Shown here one piece after another: positions 35,777-45,249 of a stretch of DNA of 64,000 bases (the stretch's first letter is position 1; each line of letters opens with the position of its first letter). The position numbers were made by a program, and so were the translations under genes. The notes beneath the pieces were generated by a model. It was not told the DNA's origin. It saw nothing but the letters and a program-made list of their open reading frames with translations, and made no database searches. The stretch covers positions 108,970 through 172,969 of the forward strand of contig JAJEKV010000399.1 of assembly GCA_021234155.1 (NCBI GenBank). Direction: 5' to 3'. This stretch comes from Isoetes taiwanensis (Eukaryota > Streptophyta > Lycopodiopsida > Isoetales > Isoetaceae).

Positions 35777-36857
35777 GATCACAAAAGCCAATCAAAAGGA
35801 GAACCAAGCAAGGGGAGACCTCTTCAGCCCAGAAAGGACAGATGAAGATGTTACTGTTACAGACCTGCAGCATGTATTGACGTTAGAAGATACATCCGGA
35901 ATAATAAAGGCTCAGGTAGAACCTCCATGTCCAGAAGAAGATCTTGTAGAGGGGTCAGAATGGTATGTGGAGATCTTTAAAACTGGTGGGAAGACAGAAC
36001 TCATATTCATGTATAGGGTAAGAGAGACTGATCAAATGAAGAAGCAGGGAATTCTTATCACATGCGAAATACAGGACGATTCTTTCTGTTCAGTGCTAGT
36101 TGAAGTGGGCCAAAAAAATAAGAAGAGCCTAAAGAAGATCAATCGATGCAGTGCTAGCTCTTTTAAAGAGACTGCATTAAGATCAGACGACATGGCCGAT
36201 AACCTCTTTAAATTTGGCTGGAAAGTTGGCGAGCCATTGACTCCTAAACGAATATGCGAGGGGCTTACAGTTGTTCGACGAGCCATTAGCACGAGGCCCT
36301 CGGGCAGTGTCTACTTACAGGCAGTGAAGGATAAGGAAGAAGCTAGCTCTAAAGGCAGGGAAACTACAGAAGTGACAGCAGGCCTTACAAGTGACGATGA
36401 CAAGGCCAGGCAGTTGGAGGCAATGAGCAAACTGAAGAAATATGCCGACAAGTATCCACTGGGCCTGAGCTTCACCCATCCAGTCAACGTGGATAGGCTT
36501 TTCAGGTCCACTAAAGCTATTTATATCGTTTGAAGGTATGACAAGCAAAGACTCCTTGGAGATATTGAACAAAGCATGATCGAAAATCCGAAGTGGGTGC
36601 CAATGCCCGCAGATGTAGTGCCACATGATACGAGAACAAAAAAGGTAATCATTTGGAGCAAGCCGGAGGACTTCGCCGAGAACCCGGACATACATTTTAT
36701 GATAATAGATGGCCAGTATTCAATAGAGGCCCAAAAGATTCTCATCAAGAAGGCACAACATACTGGGAATCAGTTGTTCTATAAGTCGATTCTCACCGAA
36801 CCGCCGGTTCTGGCGGCTCAACAACACCGCCGAACTAGCGAAATAAGCGACTCCTAA
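35777..36857 (+). pseudogene. ParB/sulfiredoxin-like domain protein, one in-frame stop
   Basis: The frame is open from the acceptor at 35776 to 36857 except for one TGA at 36531-36533. The N-terminal ~200 codons are unrecognised (SEWYVEIFKTGGKTELIF, later PKRICEGLTVVRRAI). The C-terminal part reads RYDKQRLLGDIEQSMIENP, then VPMPADVV, KVIIWSKPEDF and HFMIIDGQYSIEAQKIL. The sequence R-L...I..SM..N, a central strand, then I-I-D-G-Q-x-S-x-E-A is the pattern of ParB N-terminal/sulfiredoxin-like folds (usually V-DG-HR-xA). In bacteria and phages this fold partitions DNA or precedes a DNA methylase domain in the same protein. Here a methylase-like region follows on the same strand. The His/Arg of the bacterial motif reads Tyr-Ser, so nucleotide-dependent activity is doubtful. 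Confidence 0.5.
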
Positions 36858-36923
36858 ATGACATGGGAAAAACTTTCTTATACAAAAGGTAATTCTCTTC
36901 CTACATTTTTATTTTTTTTATTT

Positions 36924-37297
36924 AAATCGCTAAGCGCGATTTTCATATAGAAGGTAAATCGCCAGCGCGATTTGCCTTCTCTAAATAGCAAAGGGTTCCC
37001 GAATGGTAGACGCTTCGTCAAATAAGCAAATCGCTTGGCGATTTCATATTAGAATACAAATTAGCCACGCCACGATTTGCCTAGCCCGAGGAGACATGAC
37101 CGCCCTTGAAGATAGCCGCTTCTCCTCAAAAGTAGGCAAATCGCATGGGCTTAATTTGTATCTATATGAAATCGCCAGGCGCCGATTTGGATATAGGACG
37201 AAACGCCTACCATTCCAAAACCCTTTGTTATTTAGAGAAGGCAAATCGCTACCGGCGCGATTTGCCTTCTAATATGAAATCGAAATGGCATGATTTT
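36924..37297. repeat. Long inverted repeat (~150-bp arms) with palindromic sub-motifs
   Basis: The left arm (about 36944-37106) and right arm (about 37118-37290) are imperfect reverse complements. Shared blocks include GCGATTTGCCTTCTCTAAAT, CAAAGGGTT, GAATGGTAG, and GAGGAG/CTCCTC next to a ~27-bp loop. Copies of the AAATCGC...GCGATTT palindrome punctuate both arms. RNA from either strand would form a long hairpin. It lies in a gap between two coding parts. Confidence 0.8.
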
Positions 37298-37359
37298 AAA
37301 ACTAGAAGGATTGTTTGAATTCACGATTATGAAGCTAACGGTTATTCCCTTAAAGCCCC

Positions 37360-38877
37360 TATATAGAGCAACTTCAGCATGCTCGAACCAAGTGGATTGA
37401 ATATGGGAAGCCAATGCCACTGCAGGGGCCAAATCCAAAAGCGAATTCAAGTTCTTTGGAAAGGACACTTAGTCGGGACTATAATACAGACAAGACCAAG
37501 AGCACGAGAACAAAAAAAAAAAAGGAGATGAAAAAGGTGATGTCCGAAGAACCAAATGTACCCAAGGATGCCCGCAAGATAGTTTTGCTTGAGATCCGTT
37601 TGGGAGAAATGGAATGAATTCTGGGATGCCTACGTGGAGAAGAAGTTGCCGTGATTCACAAGGAAGATTTCCTCCTGTTGACACATCAATTTTCGATATC
37701 CATATAACAGAGATGAGGAAGGCCCAGGGATTGGAAGATCAAGAACTCATCTCAGTCCTGGATAGGTTAATCAGAAAGGAAATCCTTTACAAGAAAACCT
37801 CAGCAACAAAGGCTATGGAATCCTTTGAAGATGCATGCGACGAGCTAAAAAATATTAGAGTGCTCAAGAAGGCAGTTGGTGAGGAATTGCAAAGGCTTAC
37901 AGGAGAGTGGTGGTCGCTCGAGGAGTTAGGACTCATGCAAAAGTATAACGTCTCCAACGACGACCTAAAGAAGTATGTATTTTGGTCCAAGGACTTTGTC
38001 AAGCAGCAGAAGTTGAAGAACGTTGCAAAGATCAGTGGGATTCACACAAAAGTTGCATCCGACTTGAAACGAAAAGTCGCGTTGGTGAAGCAGACCCCGG
38101 AGACGGAATCCACGTTTTTTTATCAAGTGTCCACTGGTTTCAAATGTGCCTTGCCAGAAGTGGGTGAAGGTCCCCATGATATCACACTCTTCGTGCTTGA
38201 TAGCCGAGGCACCGGATGGTCGCGAAGACTATAACACGTTCTTCAACATATCACGGTGGTTGCACCCACGAAATGAATTACACAATCGTCACTATATGTC
38301 CCTCCCGGACATGTCCTATGCATATGCTCTAAGTCTTTGCAAATGACTTAGAATGCGTGAAAGTCATACGACAGGCGATCCTCATAGATGAAAACAAGGA
38401 CAATGACTTCAGCACAGCAAGTAAAATTTCTCATGTGCTTATTATTATGATAGCCATGATGGATGATAAGGAAGGGAAAAACAGATGGAGACAAACTAGC
38501 ATGGCAGTGCTATCAGTTAGATGAAACGCATCCTGCGAAACGTCTTCTATCTGGAGCAAGAAGACAAGGGGAAGGCTGTCAAGGTCGTGGAAGAGTTAGA
38601 GGAGGAAGAGGAAGAAGAGGAAGAAAACGAGGATGACCCAGTTCTTGTGGGCCACATTAAGTATGAGCTCCTAACTTCACATAAGGGGAAGCTAAACAAG
38701 AACGGGTTCTCTATGGACCTTTCCCAAGATCTCATTGAAGCATTTTGTCCATTGGGAACAACTTCTTTGGGAACTTTCGTTGGAGGTTACATCGGTAGAG
38801 AAGCTTTGAAGTTAGCAAGGAAATGCCGGGCGTCGTCTCCGATGGTCGAGCCAAAAATTTTTGGACCTCTTCTTTGA
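37360..38877 (+). pseudogene. DNA amino-methyltransferase-like protein, frameshifted
   Basis: The reading changes frame near 37620, 38190 and 38400. The first part has HARTKWIEYGKPMPLQGPNP and a Lys-rich run. The second (37614-38234) is helical and charged (RLTGEWWSLEELGLMQKYNV). The third (38521-38877) has a Glu-rich run, then KYELLTSHKGKLNKNGFSMD, DLIEAFCPLGTTSLGTF and YIGREALKLARKC. The last block resembles N6/N4 amino-methylases (P-E-L...L-I-x-x-F-C-x-x-G-x-T-V-L-D-x-F-x-G-x-G, then GR), the S-adenosylmethionine pocket. I cannot find a readable DPPY/SPPY catalytic motif. Function is therefore inferred from one motif and from the ParB-like neighbour. Confidence 0.4.
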
Positions 38878-38995
38878 GAAAGTACTAGAGGAAGCACCTG
38901 GGGACCAATCGGCAAAGGCAAAAACAAAGCTTCTAGCTCTAAGGCGAAATACCTTCCTCAGTTCGCGTAAGGAACGGAGATTATGAGACGAGGCA

Positions 38996-39268
38996 TTGCA
39001 TGGCTCCAACATCATGGATGACATGGGACGGCCGGATCACCAAGTACCTATCGACATGCACGTGAACATCCTTGGCCCTGAAAATATAGACCAGGATGAC
39101 AATGACAAGGATGATGATAATAACAATAATGATGATGAAGCAGACTCCAAATCTGAAAGCACTAGCCAGGTTAGCGTAAAGAGTAATGAACTATCAAGCG
39201 TAGTTCACCTCGCATTGATCTCAACTAATGTGGTTGGTGCTTCTAGCGCACGGAGGCAACTCGAATAA
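38996..39268 (+). pseudogene. Acidic Asp/Asn-rich tail segment
   Basis: Ninety codons with a low-complexity acidic run (about residues 30-55, D/N/E-rich) then a Ser-rich stretch (SESTSQVSVKSNELSSVV). It is probably the disordered tail of the preceding protein, cut off by a frameshift. No domain recognised. Confidence 0.35.
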
Positions 39269-39372
39269 AGATGCAAGGGAAGAAGAGACCACGGGAATGA
39301 TGAAGAAGAAAGGTATCGTGACAATGTTCCTTTTTTTGATATCCATGCATTTTACAAACTAGAAGCATATAG

Positions 39373-39393
39373 AAATCGCGCCTGGCGCGATTT
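39373..39393. repeat. Perfect 21-bp palindrome
   Basis: Arms AAATCGCGCC and GGCGCGATTT around a single central T. It is the cleanest member of a family of at least a dozen copies between 33.5 and 40.7 kb. Confidence 0.9.
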
Positions 39394-39521
39394 AGAGTTT
39401 CCTAGAGCATATTTTTAAATTATGTTGACATGCATCATTAATGAAAATCGGCTTTGGCGGCGTTTTCCATTTTCCATTTCTTTCATCTCATACGTTATTG
39501 TTCTCCTTACGAAATGATTTG

Positions 39522-40136
39522 GCTTCCCCAAAAGTCTTGGTCTTTGATTTGAATTGTGTGCTATGTAGAACGTTACCTAAAACAACGTTTGAAAAGTCAT
39601 GGTATGCGTAACAACCATTTGAGACACGCATCAAATATGTTTACCCGCCCTTATCGAAGGAGATGTTGGACCGTGCCTTCAACTGTTTTCGTTGTGCAAT
39701 TTGGTCATCTATGGAGCATAGAAATATACGGGATGTTTTGAAAGTAGTGCACGAGCTAAATAGAGATGGGGCGTCCATCCGGGATCAAAGCAAATGTGCT
39801 TCATTCACAAACCCTAAAAAGAACCGGGTAAAAGATATTTGTGAAATGCTTGCGCAACATGATGGATGCCCTAGGTGTTGAGGATAAGGAAGGCATGATC
39901 ATTGTGGATGATGGCGCTCTAAAGTGTTGCTTCAATCAGTCCGCAGTCATTGAATCCGCCACCCTATCATCCTCAAGATTTTGACAAAGATGACTTCCTC
40001 GCCGCTTTGTTAGTGTCCCCGGGGAAATAGCCCGGGAAAAACGGTCGAAGAGATACAAACACTATACCCGCAACTTGATCGGACAGGGGAAATTGACAGG
40101 GACCTTGAGAAAATCGTTCTAGAAAGGGAACTTTTT
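39522..40136 (+). pseudogene. FCP1/NIF-type HAD phosphatase domain, frameshifted
   Basis: Motif I is readable at 39528-39570 as PKVLVFDLNCVLCRT (D-L-N in place of the D-x-D-x-T of active enzymes, a form common in plant NIF-like proteins). After a frame change, 39663-39881 gives MLDRAFNCFRCAIWSSMEHR, NIRDVLKVV and then KCASFTNPKKNRVKDI. A further shift gives GMIIVDDGALKCCFN (motif IV, acidic pair) and HPQDFDKDDFLAALLVSP, the typical NIF end. In the family the enzyme removes phosphate from Ser of RNA polymerase II or other proteins. Here frames are broken, and the missing second Asp of motif I suggests no catalysis. It may be a captured host-gene domain or part of the composite element. Confidence 0.65.
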
Positions 40137-40400
40137 TGATATATATGTATACAGGAAATACACTTTCCAAAAAGTTTTGAATATGAAATATACTTTACAC
40201 GAAAGGTTTTGAATATATATTGTGTTCTTATATCAGCATTATTGGTTCTGTGTACGTATTGTTTTTTTATATTATGTGTATGGTTTGCTATACTTGCAAT
40301 AATTTGTATGTATATACCGTCAATAATTTAGGTGTGTATAAATAGGTATGCATGAAAATGGCAAACCATCGGCTTCGGTCTCCGCCTTCTGCTTGTTATT

Positions 40401-40631
40401 ATGGCACATTCTATTACCTGCAAGATGAACCATGCGGACCTCTGCAGGTGCCGCGAGCTAGAAATAGAACTTCAGGACTGGCTTGATGTCGTTGCTATGA
40501 ATCCCGTCCGCTTCTATCCTGATCCCTTTGATGTTGTAATCCATCTTATATGGAATCCAGAGCATGGTTTGTTCATGATCGACAGGATCTCAAGACCGCC
40601 TGCAGCGCCTGACGACGATGAATCGGATTAG
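40401..40631 (+). CDS. Small acidic-tailed ORF, unknown
   Basis: Seventy-six codons with ATG at 40401 and an early Cys/His-rich stretch (CKMNHADLCRCRELE), then WLDVVAMNPVRFYPDPFDVV and an acidic end. It is the last open frame before the final palindrome copy at 40677. Its codon use is balanced and it has no internal stop. No family recognised. Confidence 0.35.
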   Translation: MAHSITCKMNHADLCRCRELEIELQDWLDVVAMNPVRFYPDPFDVVIHLIWNPEHGLFMIDRISRPPAAPDDDESD

Positions 40632-40676
40632 TTTTTTAAGTTTATGTTCTATTATAATGCATTATTTATGCCAAGC

Positions 40677-40697
40677 AAATCGCGCCACGCGCGATTT
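40677..40697. repeat. Palindrome copy at the 3' edge of the locus
   Basis: Arms AAATCGCGC and GCGCGATTT are perfect complements around CAC. It is the last copy seen in the window. Confidence 0.85.
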
Positions 40698-40770
40698 GAA
40701 CCACGAAAATCTCTGTTTTGTAGCAACTTGCTTGCTGTTATTTATTCGTAAAGCATTACAATTTCAATGT

Positions 40771-41121
40771 TTAGATTTCATTGTCGTCCGTGAATGTGCG
40801 AATTAATAAGCAATTTCCTGCTTTTTCTATTGCCAACATTCTGTCATAATATGGGTCATTTGCATCGAATATTTGAATGCCTTTGCATTTTAACATAAAA
40901 TGCATCTTCCTAGCCCGAAAATGAACACAGTGCAAAAGTGTGGTTAATTCAATATAATGGTCAATAAAATGCTTATACGGCACGATTTGGAATAGACATA
41001 ATCCCAATTTAATTGAATGATGGTTCTTAAAATTTGTCATCATCATGATCACCTGTTTGTATAAGCTGCTGCAGGAATGCCCTTGGCTTGAAAGCAATTT
41101 TTGTATAGCAGGATCTTCCAA
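40771..41121 (-). other. 116-codon minus-strand open frame, unrecognised
   Basis: The frame begins MEDPAIQKLLSSQGHS and has a middle rich in His/Phe/Leu. It includes the 31-bp block shared with 15339-15369. No known domain. It may be a fragment of a dispersed repeat rather than a gene. Confidence 0.2.
40995..41025 (-). repeat. 31-bp block shared inverted with 15339-15369
   Basis: Exact reverse complement of the block at 15339-15369. It lies within the unrecognised frame at 40771-41121. Confidence 0.6.
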
Positions 41122-41344
41122 GACTTATGTCTTTGATGATTGCTCCAAGCTAGAGTTATATTTTTTTTGTATCTGCAATCTATGTCACAAAAATATTAGC
41201 TAAAGTGGATAAAAAATCAGGAGTATACAGTAGTGTGTTAACCAGATAGAAAAAAGGGGGTCAAAACTCTTTCTTTGGACAAAATGGCATAATCATTGGA
41301 AAATATAGTCAATTTTGCTAACCATGTATGTTTCAATGCTGCAG

Positions 41345-41398
41345 ATCCTATTTTGTACCAAGACATTTGCCATGGGAGTCAATGCTCCTGCTAGAATG
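41345..41398 (+). pseudogene. SKI2-like DExH helicase exon fragment
   Basis: An acceptor (TGCTGCAG) precedes an 18-codon frame ILFCTKTFAMGVNAPARM, followed by GTATGG, a donor-like site. The peptide fits helicase motif V region of SKI2-type RNA helicases (L-F-x-T-E-T-F-A-M-G-V-N-A-P-A-R). No neighbouring helicase exon is visible for kilobases. It is probably a single captured or left-over exon. Confidence 0.55.
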
Positions 41399-41399
41399 G

Positions 41400-42260
41400 T
41401 ATGGGAAAAATTGGCACCTATTTGGTCGCTATTACAGTTTAATTATTCTTGTTGTGGATTGTAATTTGTCACGCGTGCTAAAGATTGGCAGGTTTGTATA
41501 TGTTTTCTCTAAAAAAATTACTGTGTAAACTGCTTCTTTCTTTTCTAGAATGAAGCCTTGAGCAGAGCAGTTCTCTGTGGAGTGTCAAAATGCACATTCT
41601 TGTGAAGTTAGGAACCTAATCTTGTTCACAATACAACATTTTGTAATTAAAGGACTATTTTCTAAGCAAATTCCTCATCTGTTGCACTTGATGAACTTTT
41701 CCAAGGATATAGATATCCTTGCCATCTAGGGTATTCATCATCTGGAGATGGGCTGTTAGACATGGAAATTCTAGGCTTGCTCTAGAGAAGGCACACAAAA
41801 TGATTTACATTGCCTCACATGCAAAGCTGGAAGACAGAACCTCATGAATGTGGACAAAAAAGTGCAGAATTGTTTATAAATGGTGTTGAAGAATGATGGT
41901 AGATGAAGTCTTCATGAATGCCACTTTGTAAAATCAGAGGCATAACTGCACAATGTAGGGCTTAATTATTTGTAATACACATTGCATTTAGCCTTTTTAA
42001 TCTTTGTATTAGGGTTATGAGAGGGAAGAAAGCCAATTATTATATGTATATGGTGTGCGAAATATTTTACATCCATGCCAAACTATTATAAACTCAGAAT
42101 CTGCCCATTACCAAATACAAAATTGGGCCAGTCTTCTTCTGTATTCTTCTGAATTTGTTCATTTCAATTTTGAACATAAAGTAAAAAGGCCAAGGTGGCC
42201 GATTTTCTTCTCAAGATGTTCTTTCCCTCTACAACATAATGCAGCAATGTGTAATATATA
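41400..42260. other. Unassigned
   Basis: AT-rich, with splice-like signals but no supported reading frame. Confidence 0.3.
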
Positions 42261-42263
42261 TGG

Positions 42264-42485
42264 AAAGATGTACAAGCACATTCTATTTTCCATATGTTAA
42301 AAAGGAATACTTATGCAAAAATACATGCCTAGTCTGGATTCGAAAAGATGTACAAGCACATTCTATTTTCCATATGTTAAAAAAGAATACTTAATGCAAA
42401 AATACATGCCTAAGTCTAGATTCGAACCTGGATATATGGCCTAAAAGGCTCAACTGCTAATCAACTAGCCTACGAGGCTTTCAAT
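42264..42485 (-). mobile_element. tRNA-derived SINE with duplicated tail
   Basis: On the minus strand an A box (TAGGCTAGTTGATTAGCAG, 42454-42472) and a perfect B box (GGTTCGAATC, 42419-42428) stand 26 nt apart, as in a tRNA. The body downstream (leftwards) is an 80-bp segment present twice: 42344-42425 next to the B box and again at 42264-42343. The outer copy is cut off within the B box (GGATTCGA on the plus strand). Confidence 0.65.
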
Positions 42486-42959
42486 AGATTTGATAAACGA
42501 AAAGAATTATCAAGAACGAAGCTTGAAGACCAAAAAAACATATTAAAGGCTCTCTTTCGCACAGAGATACTGCCAGATTGGCAAACAAGGTCAAAACTAG
42601 CCGGGATGGAGGCGGAACAGGCCGGAAATTATCACCAAGTCGGATTTTAGATCGAGTTTCAGACTATAGGTGCAATTGTCAGCATAAGAAATGGATTTAC
42701 AAAGAGGGATCCACAATTCCGAGCCCGACCTAGCTGCTATTCCTTTATCTTGCTTCCTTAAAAGCCATAAATCATTCATCAAAGCCCCACCTTTCTTCAA
42801 GCATGCTTTTTCCTCAATTCAGTTTGGTTCCTCTCTTCCTTGGCGTTTCTTCAAGCTCCTTCTGCTTGCCGGCTTCCTCCAATCCAATCTTCAAGTATCC
42901 TTCCGGTTTTTACAACTCAGCCATTCTCTCCTTCTACTTATATACGTTTGCTTGTATTA

Positions 42960-43074
42960 GGGGAATGGAGGTTGGGACTTCATTCCCGGTTTTGTAGGTG
43001 GGGTCCCGTGACTGGCGTTCGCTGGGAGCGGGTCACCTGCAAAACCGGGAATGGAGGACCAACCTCCATTCCCC
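42960..43074. mobile_element. Stowaway-like MITE, 115 bp
   Basis: Ends are GGGGAATGGAGGTTGG and CCAACCTCCATTCCCC, perfect complements, and the inverted repeat continues imperfectly through CCCGGTTTTG(T)AGGTG and its complement to a ~33-bp GC-rich loop. TA lies at both flanks (42958-42959, 43075-43076), as expected for Tc1/mariner-type insertions. It is much richer in GC than its surroundings. Confidence 0.75.
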
Positions 43075-43076
43075 TA

Positions 43077-44860
43077 CAAAATAGAAATGGGGAAGTCGTT
43101 TCAAGGGGAAAAAGCAGAGTTTTACAAGATCAACAAGATATTGCAGAGTTCAGAGTTTCTAAGAGGCTTTTCAACAAGATTTAAGCTGAGCAAGATTTTG
43201 GAGATTTTTTTAAAGCAGAGTTTTTCGCTAAGTCTCTACTTCTGGCTTGCTATCTTACATGCCCTGCAGAGCAAACAACAACGGAAACAACAAAAAATAC
43301 TAGGGTGCAAAGAACTGCGAAGCTCCAGAACTATTGAGCTCGCATCTGCGTGAAGAACTGATCGCAGAGCTCGAAGGAGAACTGCTCAAAGATCTTGCTT
43401 GCAAGGAAGAACCGGTGCGAAGTTCGCATTTGCAGAGATCGAAGAACAACCCTGAAGAGATCTTTTAGCAGAGATTGAAATTCGCATTTAGCAGAGAATA
43501 ACCCTGAAGTTCGCATTTGCAGAGATCTTTTAGCAACCCTAAAAAAAAAGGCGGCAAAGAACCCTAAGCAAAATCCTAAGGAAAACCCTAAAAATAACCT
43601 GCCCAGCCGATTATGCAGAATGGGTCCACCCAACTTCCATTCCGCATGTAGGGAAGTGCCACGTGGCATCACCAGATTGCACACCAGCAAATTTAGACGA
43701 CCCCATTTCTATTTTGATGCAGAGAAGCCCACTTTGCAATTGATCCTACTGTTAGAACATCTGCCAGATGCTCTTGAGGTCCAGATTAAGTATCAACATC
43801 TCTTGATCATGTAGATTCTACTGTGCGATACATGCCACGATTCTCTTTCCCCTAATTTTATAGTGCTCACTAAAATTTCAAATGCTAATATTACCTTAGC
43901 ATATTATAATATTTATTTCCAGCTAAATTGCTAATACCATACCCCCAAAGCCATTAGGCTCATTACATCGGGTGACAAAAAGATAAGAGAGATATAGAAT
44001 AAAGGAATCACAAATGCATTTGAATCCAAGATTGAAATTGACTGGCTAGAAGGACCTTTGCATGCAAAAGCATGTTAATGTAAACTTGAGATTCATTGGA
44101 TGTAAAGTGGTCTCACATACATGGAAACCTAAACTTGACTGGGTGAGTATTCATGCACTGATAGTAAGTTCTCCATGTGAATGGAGAGGCAAATATTTAT
44201 CCATGCATAAAAATAGCAAATTTTCCATATACCCCGTCACCAAAAACCACCCCATGATAAAATGCTATGGAATGGAAGTTATCTATAATGCAATCATTAT
44301 TCTACTAGGCAATGTTACAATTTATTCTTAAAACAATTTCTCTTAGCTCTAGAATTCAAAGGAGCTCGGAATGTTAATTGAATCTTACACTTCCATTTAA
44401 GTCATACATTCATCTACATATAACAATTTCCACATGTTCTTTAATAAAAGAATTCTGGGAACAAAGGACACAAAACCGGCCATAGATAGATAGGCTTGTC
44501 ATTCATCACAACAGCAGTATACAATGTTTGAAGAATAGAGAGGGGTAGCCGACTATAGGAACAATACCGGGCTACCCCGGAAACAAAAGAAATGTGCACA
44601 GGCAATATAGAAGGGTAATGGCGACAACTTCTCATCGGGATAAAAAAACCCCGCCCTTTCGGGTTTTCGAGGAAAACCCTAATGAGAAATGGTCGCCAGC
44701 AACCTTGAATGTGTTGCCTGGAGAACTGAAGGAGATGGGTTGATGGCGAAGCCGAAAAAAGCAGGACCTCGGAAGATGGCGTAAAACCTGCAAGCAACAC
44801 AAAGAACTCTAAAAAACACCCGTGAATGGTTAGAGAAAATCAAACATGTAGCAGAAAAAG
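43077..44860. other. Unassigned, with short TTCGCATTTGCAGAG repeats
   Basis: Between 43403 and 43530 the phrase AAGTTCGCATTTGCAGAGAT and the phrase GATCTTTTAGCAGAG recur two or three times each. A second GGGTCCACCCAACTTCCATT at 43621 faintly recalls the MITE end. No gene recognised. Confidence 0.35.
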
Positions 44861-44867
44861 AGAGCAT

Positions 44868-45030
44868 CACCCAATAGGGTGGAGAACAGCATCACCCAAC
44901 GGGTGGAGAACAATTATGTAAAAAGAAATATGCGTCACCCTCGAGGTGGAAATAAACAGCATCACCCGCAGGTGGAGATAGCATCACCCATAGGATGGAG
45001 AAAAGCGTCACCCAACGGGTGGATAACAAT
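44868..45030 (+). repeat. Minisatellite GCATCACCCAACGGGTGGAGAA
   Basis: About six units of roughly 22-24 bp, irregularly spaced. Each holds a small dyad (CACCC...GGGTG) that could form a mini-hairpin. The spacer around 44911-44925 interrupts the array. Confidence 0.8.
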
Positions 45031-45249
45031 CATGAAGTTCTCTAAAGCAAAGAGGTTCATAAGGTTGTGAAATGGGTGGAACAAGATGAGGAGAGCGAAA
45101 GTGTAAGGTCTGGTTCAGGGTAGCATAGGAGAAATGTGTGGTGATGTCAGAAGAAGGAAGGTCAAGAAGGAAATTGAGACGAAAGTTAATTCGGATCACA
45201 ACGTAAAACGAACAAAAATGAGGCTTAAGTAGTCAAAAGTGAGGTTATG

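Noticed and set aside
44641-44680. Rho-independent terminator-like hairpin
   Set aside because: CCCGCCCTTTCGGG can pair, but this is nuclear plant DNA with no bacterial gene around; taken as chance.
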